Positions 42,989 through 53,028 of a stretch of 64,000 nt of DNA are shown one piece after another. The DNA lies in contig NZ_LT593974.1 in assembly GCF_900086985.1 (NCBI RefSeq), forward strand, positions 1,674,001 through 1,738,000, read 5' to 3'. The position numbers were made by a program, and so were the translations under genes. Within the stretch, counting starts at the first letter, position 1; every line of letters begins with the position of its first letter. The notes under the pieces were generated by a model, which saw nothing but the letters and a program-made list of their open reading frames with translations, did no database searches and was not told the DNA's origin. This DNA is from Halomonas sp. HL-93 (lineage in GTDB: Bacteria > Pseudomonadota > Gammaproteobacteria > Pseudomonadales > Halomonadaceae).

Positions 42989-44572
42989 TTATTCGTCATC
43001 TTCACGGTCAATGACGAGGTCACCAAGGTAGGGGAAGTCGATGGCGTTGACCACCGGCTCAACATTGACCCCTTCAGCGGCGGCATAGGCAAGGTTTTGC
43101 CAATGTAGCGTAATGAAGCCAACGTCTTCGTAAAGCATTGCTTCGGCTTCCTGGAGCATCTCGTCACGCTTTTCCAGGTCGTTTTCGCTGTCGGCGTCGG
43201 TCACCAGCTTGTCAATCTCTTCGTTGCAGTAACCGCCATAGTTGTACTGGCCAGCGCCGGACTCTTCATCACGGCAGAATGTCAGGTACTGGAAAAAGTT
43301 GGCGGTGTCTTCGGTATCGGCGTGCCAGCCAATCATTGCCATGTCTGACTCACGGTCGTCGTATTCTGGCCAGTACTGGGCAAGCGGCATGGTGCGCAGG
43401 TCCACATCGATATTAATGCGTGCCAGCATGTTGGAAACCGCTTGGGCAATTTGCGCATCATTCACATAGCGGTTGTTCGGCGCGATCATTTCGATTTCAA
43501 AGCCGTCCTCATAGCCTGCTTCGGCCATAAGCTCCTGGGCACGTTCCAGGTCATAACGCGGAGTAAGGTCTGGATTGTAGCCTGAATACCCTTCTGGCGA
43601 GAGCTGGCCAGCTGGGTTGGCGAAGCCACGCATTAAGCGGTCGGCGATGCCTTCCTGGTTAATTGCCAGATCCACGGCCTGACGTACGCGTGGGTCCTGG
43701 AAAGCCTCAACGCGCTCTTCGTTCATTTGGAAACCGATAATGCGTGTGCCATCGATTTCGATCAGGTTGACGTCATCTGCATCACGAACACGGTCTAAAT
43801 CGTTGGGCGGTACCGCATCAATGAAATCCACGTCGTCGGACAGTAGGGCGGCAACCCGCGAGGCATTTTCAGAAATCGGGGTCAGTTCGATGCGCGATAC
43901 GTTACCTTCGGTCTCGGTATCCCAATAGTCGTCGAAACGCTCAAACTCAACACGAACGCCCTGGCGGCGGTCAGTTACCTGGAACGGCCCGGTACCCGAG
44001 ACGTTGCGCGAGGCGTATGAGTTGCCGGATTTCTCGATTTCACCTTTATCTTTGCCGTCATCGGTTTCACCCGAGTAGTACTCGCGGTCCATCGGGAAGA
44101 TGTAAGTCGCGATGTTCATCAGCAGCGGGTAAGGCTCGCGGGTCTTGATCTCGACGGTGGTATCGTCAATGGCTTCGGCACTTTCTACCGGCTCGAAAAT
44201 ACCGCGGTAGTCGGGGCTTTCTTTCAAACGTTCCACGGTCCACACCACATCGTCGGCGGTGAACGTATTGCCGGAGTGAAACTTCACGTCTTCGCGCAGC
44301 GTGAGGCGCATGGTGGTGTCGTCAACCTGCTCCCATTCGGTGGCCAGGCGTGGCTCGAACTCAAAATCCTTGGTCCAGCGCACCAGCGGGTCAAAGGCCA
44401 TGTGCGAGAAGCGCAGTACGCCGCCTGAAAGCTGTTCGTGAATATCCAGCGTCTCGAAGTCGGCAGAGTAGCCAATGCGCAGGGTTTCTGCACTTGCGAT
44501 CGTAGGTAGTAGCGCGGTGCCGGTTAGCGTTGCACCAATAACAGAAGCCAATAGCGTTTTTTTAAACGTCAT
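42989..44572 (-). CDS. dppA: Oligopeptide ABC substrate-binding protein (DppA type)
   Basis: 527 residues with a signal peptide ending A-S-A before E-T-L-R-I-G-Y. SBP family 5 features: D-I-H-E-Q-L-S-G-G, E-W-E-Q-V-D-D-T-T-M, F-H-S-G-N-T-F-T-A-D-D-V, and L-R-T-M-P-L-A-Q-Y-W. Very acidic with a D/E tail, as in halophile exported proteins. First gene of the dpp-lysR-pepQ unit. A 6-bp inverted repeat CATTCA-N5-TGAATG lies in its upstream gap at 44744-44760 and may be an operator. Confidence 0.9.
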   Translation of the reverse strand: MTFKKTLLASVIGATLTGTALLPTIASAETLRIGYSADFETLDIHEQLSGGVLRFSHMAFDPLVRWTKDFEFEPRLATEWEQVDDTTMRLTLREDVKFHSGNTFTADDVVWTVERLKESPDYRGIFEPVESAEAIDDTTVEIKTREPYPLLMNIATYIFPMDREYYSGETDDGKDKGEIEKSGNSYASRNVSGTGPFQVTDRRQGVRVEFERFDDYWDTETEGNVSRIELTPISENASRVAALLSDDVDFIDAVPPNDLDRVRDADDVNLIEIDGTRIIGFQMNEERVEAFQDPRVRQAVDLAINQEGIADRLMRGFANPAGQLSPEGYSGYNPDLTPRYDLERAQELMAEAGYEDGFEIEMIAPNNRYVNDAQIAQAVSNMLARINIDVDLRTMPLAQYWPEYDDRESDMAMIGWHADTEDTANFFQYLTFCRDEESGAGQYNYGGYCNEEIDKLVTDADSENDLEKRDEMLQEAEAMLYEDVGFITLHWQNLAYAAAEGVNVEPVVNAIDFPYLGDLVIDREDDE

Positions 44573-44819
44573 AGTCGTTCCCTGAAAGGAATATTTATTG
44601 TTCGCTTTGCTGCTTTTTCTCCAGGGCTTGTGACCCTAAGGAAAGACTATTAAAGCAGCAAAACAGACACGGTCAGCTCGAAAGCCATGCCATTAACATA
44701 GAGAGTAGTGGTTACATCCTACAATCGAAATAATGACTGACCTCATTCATCTACTGAATGACGTGGGCCGTGTTCAGGGATTTAAAGGCGGAAGATCGAC
44801 GAAAGAAGGGGCTGTAGGT

Positions 44820-45206
44820 TTAACCAAATCGCTTGTGTAGCCAAGCGTTAATGGCGTCGGACTCATACAGCCATTCGTCGTGACCGTCGTCGTGGGTAAT
44901 CTTTAGGCAGGGGACTTTGACTTTGCCACCGCCTTCTTGCAGTTCCTTGCGATAGTCAGGATCAAGTTGAGCATCGCGTTTTTCGATAGACAGGCCGAGG
45001 CGAGCCATTTCCTTGCGTACCTTGATACAAAACGGGCAACTGCGGAATTGATAAAGCGCAAGCTTTTGACATTCAGCGTCGACCCGGGCCTGTTCCTCAG
45101 GCGTGCGCGTTACCGATTGTGGCGTTGAGAGTTTCTCGGATACCAGCATGATGGGCGCGAGCACCACGCGGAGGCCGCGGAAAAAGTAGCGTACCAATGT
45201 GCGCAT
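44820..45206 (-). CDS. Glutaredoxin-like protein with membrane-anchor N-terminus
   Basis: 128 residues. A basic amphipathic, possibly membrane-associated N-terminus (R-T-L-V-R-Y-F-F-R-G-L-R-V-V-L-A-P-I) is followed from about residue 47 by a glutaredoxin/GST-N fold: L-Y-Q-F-R-S-C-P-F-C-I-K-V-R with the CxxC active site, K-V-P-C-L-K-I and Y-E-S-D-A-I-N-A-W-L (glutathione side). Reduces mixed disulfides; membrane association is inference. Single gene. Confidence 0.85.
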   Translation of the reverse strand: MRTLVRYFFRGLRVVLAPIMLVSEKLSTPQSVTRTPEEQARVDAECQKLALYQFRSCPFCIKVRKEMARLGLSIEKRDAQLDPDYRKELQEGGGKVKVPCLKITHDDGHDEWLYESDAINAWLHKRFG

Positions 45207-45462
45207 AAAGTAACCCTCGTCGTCTCAATGCTTACCGTCTGGGTAGAGCAATGCAATGCGTAAGCGTGTTGGCTGAGCGGGCATCGTGCAATATCTCAAC
45301 GACGTTGTCACTGAATGATGCGTCTCTTGCGCCATTAAGCCGCGCATTGCAGGGTCTGGCTACAGAGAGGTGAACCGCTACGTCACAGCTTAAGAAAGGT
45401 GAGCCATAAGGCTTGGCGTGCTAGGCTTGCGAGCTGTTTGGGGGTTGTTGAGAGGCGTAGCG

Positions 45463-46848
45463 ATGCATCTGCATATTATCGGAATTTGCGGCACTTTTAT
45501 GGGCAGTTTGGCACTGCTGGCTCGAGAACTTGGCCACCAAGTGAGCGGTTCTGACGGCAATGTCTATCCGCCAATGAGTACCCAGCTTGAGGAAGCGGGT
45601 ATCAGCCTGATGGAAGGCTACCAGGCGGCGAATTTACAGCCTGCCCCCGACCTGGTGGTGGTGGGTAACGCGCTTTCCCGAGGCAATGATGAAGTGGAGG
45701 CGTTGCTGAACAGCGGCGTGCCCTATACCTCGGGAGCCCAATGGCTGGCAGAACATGTGTTGCCCGGTCGGCGCGTGATTGCGGTGGCAGGCACGCATGG
45801 CAAAACGACTACGGCGAGTTTATTAGCCTGGCTTTTAGAAAGTGCTGGGGTGTCGCCGGGGTTCTTAATCGGCGGTGTGCCGCGTAATTTTAACGTATCG
45901 GCTCGGCTGGGCGCGCCCGATGCGCCTTTTGTGGTTGAAGCCGATGAGTACGATACGGCGTTTTTCGATAAGCGCTCTAAATTCGTTCACTATCGCCCGC
46001 ATATCGCCGTGCTTAATAATTTGGAGTTTGACCACGCGGATATTTTTCCCGATCTCGCCGCTATTGAGCGCCAGTTCCATCATTTGGTACGTACCGTGCC
46101 CAGCCATGGCCGCTTGCTGGTGGCTGATCGGCAGCCCGCGCTTGAGCGAGTACTGTCTCAGGGAGTGTGGACTCCGGTGGATTATCTGGGTGACCACCCG
46201 GATAGCGCTTGGCAACTGCGACTGGAGCGCCCGGATGCCAGCCGCTTTCAGGTGATTTATCGCGATTCTGCAACGGCACGTGAAGAAGATGGTGTCGTGG
46301 AATGGGTGCTAACCGGCGAATATAACGCTCGCAATGCGTTGGCTGCTTTGGCTGCTGCCAGACTGTGTGGCGTGGACCTGGCGCGTGGCTGTGCGGCGCT
46401 GGCGCGATTTGAGACGCCACGCCGCCGCCAAGAAGTACGCGGTGAGGTCAGCGGTATTCAGGTCATTGATGACTTTGCCCACCATCCAACCGCTATTGCG
46501 GCAACGCTTCAGGGCCTAAGGGCCGCCACGCCCAAAGGGCGCCTGCTGGCGGTGATAGAGCCCCGCTCCAACACCATGCGGTTAGGGGCGCTGCGTGATC
46601 GGTTGAGTGAAAGCGTGGCCGAGGCCGACGCAGTCTTCTGGTTTCAACCGCCGACGGTGGCATGGTCGATGGAGACGCTAGTGGATAACCTGGCGCACTC
46701 GACACTTTACGATGACATCGATGCCTTGGTGAATGCCGTCGTCACTCAAGCGTCACCTCAAGATCGTATTGTGGTGATGTCCAACGGCAGCTTTGAAGGC
46801 GTTCACGAGCGTTTATTGACTGCACTAATGGCCAAGGAGGGGGCGTAA
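45463..46848 (+). CDS. mpl: UDP-MurNAc:L-Ala-gamma-D-Glu-meso-DAP ligase
   Basis: 461 residues from ATG 45463 (GAGAGG upstream). Opens M-H-L-H-I-I-G-I-C-G-T-F-M-G, then the ATP loop A-V-A-G-T-H-G-K-T-T-T-A-S, N-N-L-E-F-D-H-A-D-I-F (Mpl mark), and the H-H-P-T-A-I hinge near residue 345. It recycles murein tripeptide into UDP-MurNAc. Its stop overlaps ubiX. Confidence 0.92.
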   Translation: MHLHIIGICGTFMGSLALLARELGHQVSGSDGNVYPPMSTQLEEAGISLMEGYQAANLQPAPDLVVVGNALSRGNDEVEALLNSGVPYTSGAQWLAEHVLPGRRVIAVAGTHGKTTTASLLAWLLESAGVSPGFLIGGVPRNFNVSARLGAPDAPFVVEADEYDTAFFDKRSKFVHYRPHIAVLNNLEFDHADIFPDLAAIERQFHHLVRTVPSHGRLLVADRQPALERVLSQGVWTPVDYLGDHPDSAWQLRLERPDASRFQVIYRDSATAREEDGVVEWVLTGEYNARNALAALAAARLCGVDLARGCAALARFETPRRRQEVRGEVSGIQVIDDFAHHPTAIAATLQGLRAATPKGRLLAVIEPRSNTMRLGALRDRLSESVAEADAVFWFQPPTVAWSMETLVDNLAHSTLYDDIDALVNAVVTQASPQDRIVVMSNGSFEGVHERLLTALMAKEGA

Positions 46849-47507
46849 TGACAAACGCGCCTACATCGCCGTTTAAAACCCCGGTAACCGTCGCGCTTAC
46901 CGGTGCCTCCGGCGCGCAGTATGGGCTTCGCTTAATTGATGTGCTGGTGGCGGCCGAGCATGAAGTCTGGGTAATGATCTCCAAAGCGGCCCATATGGTC
47001 ATTGCTACCGAAACCGAGATTACCTTACCGGCTCAGCCCGAACGGTTGGCGCAGGCGCTAAGTGAGCGGAGCGGGGCGGCGGTAGGTCAAATACGTTGTT
47101 TTGGCCGTGAGGACTGGATGGCGCCTGTCGCGTCGGGGTCGGGGGCTGCCTCTGCCATGGTGATTTGCCCGTGTTCAACGGGCACGCTGTCGGCCGTAGC
47201 GACTGGCGCGAGTAACAACCTGATTGAACGGGCGGCTGACGTAGCGGTGAAGGAGCGGCGCACGCTGGTAATAGTGCCCAGGGAAAGCCCGTTTTCACCC
47301 ATCCACCTGGAGCATATGCTAACGCTGAGTCGGCTTGGAGTCGTCATCCTGCCAGCCGCACCGGGTTTTTATCATCACCCCCAGTCTATTGATGACTTAA
47401 TCGACTTTATCGTGGCGCGCATTCTCAATCAGTTGGGTATTACGCATCAGCTGATGCCCCGTTGGGGAGAAGACCAATCGCCTACTTCAAGTTTCAAGGA
47501 TGAATAA
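46848..47507 (+). CDS. ubiX: Flavin prenyltransferase
   Basis: 219 residues. FMN-binding A-L-T-G-A-S-G-A-Q-Y-G, the C-P-C-S-T-G-T-L-S-A-V-A-T-G-A-S-N-N-L-I-E-R-A-A-D-V motif, and V-P-R-E-S-P are the UbiX marks. It makes the prenylated FMN used by UbiD in ubiquinone synthesis. Its ATG overlaps the mpl TAA and a strong AAGGAGGGG lies just upstream. Followed by a LysE gene. Confidence 0.93.
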   Translation: MTNAPTSPFKTPVTVALTGASGAQYGLRLIDVLVAAEHEVWVMISKAAHMVIATETEITLPAQPERLAQALSERSGAAVGQIRCFGREDWMAPVASGSGAASAMVICPCSTGTLSAVATGASNNLIERAADVAVKERRTLVIVPRESPFSPIHLEHMLTLSRLGVVILPAAPGFYHHPQSIDDLIDFIVARILNQLGITHQLMPRWGEDQSPTSSFKDE

Positions 47508-47510
47508 CGC

Positions 47511-48134
47511 ATGATGTCATGGGCCACGCTTTCGGTGTTTGTCCCCACCTTTTTGTTTGTCTCTTTAACGCCGGGAATGTGTATGACGCTGGCAATGGTC
47601 TTAGGTATGACCCAAGGCGTTAAGCGAACCCTGTGGATGATGATTGGCGAGCTACTGGGGGTAGGGTTAGTGGCTGCCGCGGCGGGCGTCGGGGTGGCGG
47701 CACTCATGCTTCGTCAGCCAGCGCTATTCATGGCGTTTAAATGGGTGGGCGGTGCGTACTTGGCCTACATCGGGATTATGATGTGGCGCTCTCGTGGGCG
47801 CATGGCCATTCCCAACGAGCTTGAAGCAGGGCCACCTGCAGGGCGCTGGCAGTTGGCTTTCCAAGGATTTTTAACGGCGGTAGCCAACCCCAAAGGGTGG
47901 GCTTTTTTTATGGTACTGCTGCCGCCTTTTTTGGATAGTAGCCGCCCACTGAGCTATCAACTGGCCATGCTGATTGCGGTGATATTGATCATCGAGTTTG
48001 CCAGTATGCTGGTCTATGCCACCGGCGGTAAAACACTGCGCCGTGTGCTGGGTAGAAGCGACAATGTCCGTTTACTTAATCGTATCGCGGGGACGCTGAT
48101 GATTGGCGTTGGCGCTTGGCTAGCGCTTGGCTAA
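47511..48134 (+). CDS. LysE/RhtB-family exporter
   Basis: 207 residues, six hydrophobic segments, opening with V-P-T-F-L-F-V-S-L-T-P-G-M-C-M-T-L-A (the P-G motif) and an internal A-N-P-K-G-W-A-F. RhtB-like amino-acid or metabolite exporter. Three bases after ubiX and likely co-transcribed. Overlaps the convergent GGDEF-like gene by 15 bases. Confidence 0.85.
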   Translation: MMSWATLSVFVPTFLFVSLTPGMCMTLAMVLGMTQGVKRTLWMMIGELLGVGLVAAAAGVGVAALMLRQPALFMAFKWVGGAYLAYIGIMMWRSRGRMAIPNELEAGPPAGRWQLAFQGFLTAVANPKGWAFFMVLLPPFLDSSRPLSYQLAMLIAVILIIEFASMLVYATGGKTLRRVLGRSDNVRLLNRIAGTLMIGVGAWLALG

Positions 48135-49052
48135 TGCGCTACCGCGACCTTCTAGTCGCTGAAGATAGTGCTCAAAGTCCTCTTTAGGGCAAGGCAGGCA
48201 AGCGGCGATGCGAACTTCAACCTGCCCGGTTTCAACCAGCACGCGTCGAGACAGAGCGCGCTGAAGGCGATCTCGAACCAGCAGCGCTCCACTTTCGCTG
48301 GTGTCGGGCAGTACCAGCCAAAAGGTAGCACTGTCGGCGCGCCCCAATAGGTCATGATCTCGGCAGCAGCTGTAAACCTCAGTACATAAGGCGCTCAGTA
48401 GGGCTTCGGCGGCACGCGGGCCGAACTGTTCCTCTGCCATGTCTCGCTGGGGTAAGTGAATAACCAGCACGGCCAATCGCTGATTGAGCATGTCGGCACG
48501 CTGGTATTCACTGTGCAGGCGCTCTTTTAAGGTGTCGATGTGGTAAGCGTCGCACTCGCTGTCATTGGGGTCGGTGGCCCTTAGTAGTGCTCGGCGCCGT
48601 GCATGCTCCCAGCGCGGCAACGCCAGTAAAAGCCCTAGCGCCACGTAGCCCATCATCAACGTTGGCGATGCTTGGCTTAGTGCAGGCATAAACCACCAGA
48701 GCGGGAGCAGGGTCATGTGCAACACCACCGCACCGGCCAGCGGAAGCAGCAAAAAGGCGGCGGTCATCGGTAAGCCGAACCAGATCAGTGGCGTATTGGG
48801 CTGATAGTAAAGTGCGGCGATGACGCTTGCGTAAGTGCAAGCCAATAGCACAAGCCTAGGCAAATGGGCGCGTATATCCTGGCCTAAGTGAAGCAAAAAG
48901 GCGGCCAGCAAAAGCAGTACCATAAAACTGGGCACTACCAGATCGCGATATTCACCCATGGCATATAGCCAAACGGCATAGCTGATCATTAAGACAACGC
49001 TGGCCATATAGGCCAGCGTCATTAATTGCCTAGGGAATTGATGCTGTGTCAT
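48120..49052 (-). CDS. Membrane protein with degenerate GGDEF-like end
   Basis: 310 residues: about six membrane segments in the first 165 residues (L-I-S-Y-A-V-W-L-Y-A, F-M-V-L-L-L-L-A-A-F-L-L), then a cytoplasmic domain starting R-A-T-D-P-N-D-S-E-C-D-A-Y-H-I-D-T-L-K-E-R-L. D-H-D-L-L-G-R-A-D-S-A-T-F-W-L-V-L-P-D-T occupies the place where an active enzyme has G-R-x-G-G-D-E-F, so the loop and its acidic residues are lost: no cyclic-di-GMP synthesis is expected. It could be a sensor. Overlaps the upstream partner by 4 bases. Confidence 0.75.
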   Translation of the reverse strand: MTQHQFPRQLMTLAYMASVVLMISYAVWLYAMGEYRDLVVPSFMVLLLLAAFLLHLGQDIRAHLPRLVLLACTYASVIAALYYQPNTPLIWFGLPMTAAFLLLPLAGAVVLHMTLLPLWWFMPALSQASPTLMMGYVALGLLLALPRWEHARRRALLRATDPNDSECDAYHIDTLKERLHSEYQRADMLNQRLAVLVIHLPQRDMAEEQFGPRAAEALLSALCTEVYSCCRDHDLLGRADSATFWLVLPDTSESGALLVRDRLQRALSRRVLVETGQVEVRIAACLPCPKEDFEHYLQRLEGRGSALAKR

Positions 49053-49903
49053 AGCTGGCCCCGAAGTGCGCCAGCCGGTTGTCGGGTGAGGGTGGTTAAT
49101 GTCGACGCGTTTGGTGCTACATCCATCAACTCGATGGGGTCGATGGCAATGTTGTCGGGTAAGGCGGTGCTGATCGCCTGAGAGCGGTCTTGTGCTTCAA
49201 GGGCGGAGCGCGACAGCATTAATGTTGCCAGGGTAGTGCCGTTGAGACGGTAGACATTCTCGAAGTCATGGGTAAGTTCGCAGAGTTTCTTGGCCGTTGG
49301 CCATAGTTGATGGCGTTTTACATGTACAACCAGCAGCTCTCCATAAATACCTTCACGGGCACAGCGGGTCTGCTCGCGGTGAATGTCGCGTACCAACTGT
49401 TCGCCAGCCCATAGGTTTAAGCCAGGAATCAGTCGCAGCCGTTGGCGAATGGCCCCATTCATATCAATAAGCTGTTGGGCGCGTGCGAGCGCTAGCAAGC
49501 ACAAAATCGTCAATGAAACGACCATCAAGAGCCATGCGGGTGTCGATAGCTGGGGAGCGATCAACACCGCGCTTAGCAGACCAGCGCTGATGTTAAACGC
49601 AGCCACCCAGCTCATTTGAGGCAACATAAACAGCGCTGCCCAAGCCCAAATTAACAGCCCATGGCGTTCAGGTGCGACCGCAATCAGCCCCAGAAGGAGC
49701 GCGCCGGGCAACAACTGCCACGGCCGCCCACGCGAATAGCGATGGCTGAAATCAAGCAGCAGCGCGGTGATAAATAACCAACCCACCGATAGCCATAATA
49801 CAAGCGCCGCAGAAGGTGGCGCAGCAGGTGTCCATAAGGCAAGCGCCACGGCAGCCGCCAGCAAGTTGGCCCTTAAGAGACGTATTTTGTATTTATTTTG
49901 CAT
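49049..49903 (-). CDS. Membrane protein with degenerate GGDEF-like end (partner)
   Basis: 284 residues: about five membrane segments (residues 10-145), followed by M-N-G-A-I-R-Q-R-L-R-L-I-P-G-L-N-L-W-A-G-E-Q, which resembles the D-x-L-T-G-L-x-N-R start of GGDEF domains, and E-N-V-Y-R-L-N-G-T-T-L-A-T-L-M-L, where the GGDEF motif would be. No catalytic residue remains. It is the first gene of a coupled pair with the 48120-49052 gene, and the two share the same layout. Confidence 0.7.
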   Translation of the reverse strand: MQNKYKIRLLRANLLAAAVALALWTPAAPPSAALVLWLSVGWLFITALLLDFSHRYSRGRPWQLLPGALLLGLIAVAPERHGLLIWAWAALFMLPQMSWVAAFNISAGLLSAVLIAPQLSTPAWLLMVVSLTILCLLALARAQQLIDMNGAIRQRLRLIPGLNLWAGEQLVRDIHREQTRCAREGIYGELLVVHVKRHQLWPTAKKLCELTHDFENVYRLNGTTLATLMLSRSALEAQDRSQAISTALPDNIAIDPIELMDVAPNASTLTTLTRQPAGALRGQL

Positions 49904-50095
49904 GGTGGCTTACTATCAACCTTGATAGAGGCGCGTGATGGTGAGCGCGATATACGTAAACTCGTCATCATTAACGTGGCGAAAAGTGCTAAATAAGCCC
50001 TTAGTATAGCCCTTAAATAGCCTAGTATACTGCCTTGTTCGCAAGCCAAATACCACCAAGTGGTTTACGTCCACTGAGGAATCCATGGAGATCGC

Positions 50096-51403
50096 ATGAG
50101 CGTTTCAACATCGTTCGAAAACGATGCAAAGCTATCCCTAGAGGCCGGTGATGTCACGGCCTACATGCAGGCGCTAGGCAAGGCCGCTCGCCAGGCGGCG
50201 AGCGAATTGCGGCGTGCTGACTCAGGCCAAAAGAATCGTGCCCTGGCGGCCATGGCGGGCCGATTGGATAGCGCCCGGGCAGATGTGCTGGCGGCTAATG
50301 CCCGCGACTTGGCCAGAGGTCAAGAAAACGGGTTAGACGCGGCGTTATTGGACCGTCTAGCATTAACCGATACACGCATTGACGCTATGATCGAAGGCCT
50401 GCATCAAGTAGCCGCTTTGCCCGACCCGGTAGGTGAAATTAATGATATGCGCTATCGCCCCAGCGGTATTCAAGTGGGCAAAATGCGCGTTCCGCTAGGC
50501 GTTATCGGCATTATTTACGAGTCGCGCCCTAACGTCACCATGGAAGCCGCCAGTCTATGCCTTAAAGCCGGCAATGCCTGCGTGCTGCGGGGCGGCTCTG
50601 AGGCCCGTGAGTCCAACGCGGCCATCAGTGCTTGTATACAGGCAGGCCTTAGTGACGTGGGGCTACCCTTGGGGAGTGTCCAGGTAGTGGCGACGAGCGA
50701 CCGCGCAGCGGTTGGGGCGATGATCACCATGCCCGATTACATCGATGTGATTATTCCACGTGGCGGCAAGTCGCTTATTGAGCGTATTTCCCGTGAGGCG
50801 AAGGTGCCGGTTATCAAACACTTGGACGGTGTTTGCCATGTTTATATCCATACCCTGGCGGACCCTGCCAAAGCATTAGCCATTGCGGTTAATGCTAAAA
50901 CCCATCGCTATGGCACCTGTAATACGATGGAAACCTTGCTGGTGGATGCAGCGATTGCTGACCTGCTGTTGCCTGAGTTAGCCCGCAGCTATGCCCAGCA
51001 CGACGTTGAACTGCGCGGCTGTGAGCAAACCCTAGCGCTGTTGCCCCAAGCACTGCCCGCCAGCGAAGATGACTGGAGTGCCGAGTATCTAGCCCCCATC
51101 CTTGCTATCAAAGTCGTTAACGACATTGATGAAGCGATGGCCCACATTGAGCGCTACGGATCGCATCATACTGACGCGATTGTGACCGAAGACTATTCAC
51201 TGGCGCGCCGATTTATGGCCGAGGTGGATTCAAGCTCGGTGGTCGTGAACGCCTCGACCCGTTTTGCCGATGGGTTTGAATACGGCTTAGGGGCGGAAAT
51301 TGGTATTTCGACGGATAAGTTGCATGCCCGCGGCCCGGTGGGGCTGGAAGGTCTTACTACCCAGAAGTACGTGGTCATGGGCAACGGTCAGGTGCGTGAA
51401 TGA
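50096..51403 (+). CDS. proA: Gamma-glutamyl phosphate reductase
   Basis: 435 residues. K-N-R-A-L-A-A-M-A near the start, [16 protein letters not shown], and the catalytic Cys in [10 protein letters not shown]. Second step of proline synthesis, which also feeds the osmolyte pool. First gene of the operon with nadD (4-base overlap); a TATACT -10-like element lies near 50028. Confidence 0.94.
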   Translation: MSVSTSFENDAKLSLEAGDVTAYMQALGKAARQAASELRRADSGQKNRALAAMAGRLDSARADVLAANARDLARGQENGLDAALLDRLALTDTRIDAMIEGLHQVAALPDPVGEINDMRYRPSGIQVGKMRVPLGVIGIIYESRPNVTMEAASLCLKAGNACVLRGGSEARESNAAISACIQAGLSDVGLPLGSVQVVATSDRAAVGAMITMPDYIDVIIPRGGKSLIERISREAKVPVIKHLDGVCHVYIHTLADPAKALAIAVNAKTHRYGTCNTMETLLVDAAIADLLLPELARSYAQHDVELRGCEQTLALLPQALPASEDDWSAEYLAPILAIKVVNDIDEAMAHIERYGSHHTDAIVTEDYSLARRFMAEVDSSSVVVNASTRFADGFEYGLGAEIGISTDKLHARGPVGLEGLTTQKYVVMGNGQVRE

Positions 51404-52053
51404 CCCAGCCTGCACGGATCGCTATGCTCGGTGGCACTTTTGACCCGGTGCATATTGGTCATCTGCGTAGCGCAGTAGAACTCCGCGATAGCCTAGGCTT
51501 GGACACGGTGCATATGATACCAGCACCGCAGCCACCGCTGCGCGGCGCGCCACAGGTATCGCCGCACCAGCGTCTGGCGCTTTTGGAGGCGGCTATTGGC
51601 GACACGCCAGGCCTCAAAGCTGACGCTCGCGAGCTTGAGCGAGAGGGGCCTTCGTTTAGCGTGGACACGCTGCGCTCGCTGCGCCAGGAATACGGCGACC
51701 AGGCACGTCTGGTCATGGCAATTGGCTGGGACGCGTTTTTGCGCCTTGCGCAATGGCACAAGCCTGAGCAGCTGTTTGCGTTTGCCCATCTGGTGGTCAT
51801 CGCACGCCCGGGCCATACTGAAGAACCATCGGCATCGCTTTTGGAACTGCTGGGCGAGCGGGAAGTCGATAGCGTGTCCCGGTTAATGGCTGTACCTCAC
51901 GGGCGCATGTTACGCGTGACGCTACCCACCGCCATGGCCATTTCGGCGACTCAAATCCGCCAGTGGCTGAGCGAAGGTAAAAGCGTTCGCTATTTAGTGC
52001 CAGAAGCGGTGGAAAGCACCATTTTAAACGAAGGGCTGTATCAACGCTGGTAG
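51400..52053 (+). CDS. nadD: Nicotinate-nucleotide adenylyltransferase
   Basis: 217 residues. The nucleotidyl-transfer motif is [12 protein letters not shown], and the C-terminal motif is I-S-A-T-Q-I-R. It forms nicotinate adenine dinucleotide, the penultimate NAD intermediate. Start overlaps proA by 4 bases. Confidence 0.94.
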   Translation: MTQPARIAMLGGTFDPVHIGHLRSAVELRDSLGLDTVHMIPAPQPPLRGAPQVSPHQRLALLEAAIGDTPGLKADARELEREGPSFSVDTLRSLRQEYGDQARLVMAIGWDAFLRLAQWHKPEQLFAFAHLVVIARPGHTEEPSASLLELLGEREVDSVSRLMAVPHGRMLRVTLPTAMAISATQIRQWLSEGKSVRYLVPEAVESTILNEGLYQRW

Positions 52054-52120
52054 TACGCTCATTAGCCGTTACAATGGCCCGCTTTAAAAGGCGCATTACA
52101 CGGGGTTATCGTTAGGAGAT

Positions 52121-52501
52121 ATGCACATCGACACATTAAAGAGCTTAGCGCTTGATGCGCTTGAAGAATTGAAGGCTCGCGATATCGCTCAGTTAGACGT
52201 CGCTGAACTGACCGACGTGGCCGACATCATGTTAATCGCCAGTGGGACGTCCACTCGTCATGTCGCGGCACTGGCTCAAAACGTGGTGGAAAAAGCCAAA
52301 GCGGCAGGCTTGGCACCGCGCGGTGTCGAGGGTGGCGACAACGCTGATTGGGTGCTTGTCGACCTAAGCGACGTCATTGTTCACATCATGCTACCTGAAG
52401 CGCGTGCGCTGTATGACCTGGAGCGCTTATGGGCTGACTTGCCCAGTGACATCTCGCGGCGAGAGCTTCCAGTGGGGGAAGAGCAGGCCAGCATGTCATG
52501 A
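52121..52501 (+). CDS. rsfS: Ribosomal silencing factor
   Basis: 126 residues with the RsfS/Iojap core: [50 protein letters not shown]. It binds uL14 and blocks 50S/30S joining in starvation. RBS TTAGGAG. Overlaps rlmH by 4 bases. Confidence 0.94.
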   Translation: MHIDTLKSLALDALEELKARDIAQLDVAELTDVADIMLIASGTSTRHVAALAQNVVEKAKAAGLAPRGVEGGDNADWVLVDLSDVIVHIMLPEARALYDLERLWADLPSDISRRELPVGEEQASMS

Positions 52502-52965
52502 AGATCCGCCTGTTGGCGGTGGGCAGCAAAATGCCCGCCTGGGTGGAAGAGGGTGTTGAAACTTACCGAAAGCGCATGCCTAAAGAGTTTAGCCTGGATA
52601 TCGAAGAGATAGCCTTGGGGCAGCGTGGTAAGAATGCGGACATCGCACGGGCGCGTGAGCAAGAGGCGGAGCGTATTCGCAGCAAGCTACGGGGCAACGA
52701 ACATCTGGTTGCGCTGGAGGTTAGCGGCAAGGCCTGGACGACCGAGCAGCTTGCAGAGCAAGCCGACCACTGGCGGCTGCAAAGTCAGGATGTGGTGCTG
52801 CTTGTGGGTGGCCCCGACGGGCTTGATCCGCACGTGTCTGCGATGGCTCACCAGCAATGGTCGTTATCACCGCTTACCTTACCCCATCCGCTGGTGCGTA
52901 TTATGCTCGCCGAGCAGCTTTATCGTGCCTGGACGCTGCTGGTGGGACATCCCTACCACCGATAA
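52498..52965 (+). CDS. rlmH: 23S rRNA pseudouridine-1915 N3-methyltransferase
   Basis: 155 residues, the exact RlmH size, with SPOUT knot [11 protein letters not shown] and the terminal [22 protein letters not shown]. It methylates the pseudouridine at 1915 on assembled ribosomes. Coupled to rsfS. Confidence 0.95.
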   Translation: MKIRLLAVGSKMPAWVEEGVETYRKRMPKEFSLDIEEIALGQRGKNADIARAREQEAERIRSKLRGNEHLVALEVSGKAWTTEQLAEQADHWRLQSQDVVLLVGGPDGLDPHVSAMAHQQWSLSPLTLPHPLVRIMLAEQLYRAWTLLVGHPYHR

Positions 52966-53028
52966 TACTTCAAGCCGCCGGATGCTACGGGATGCCCGTC
53001 ATCGATCGAATGAGAGTTAGTCATCGCT

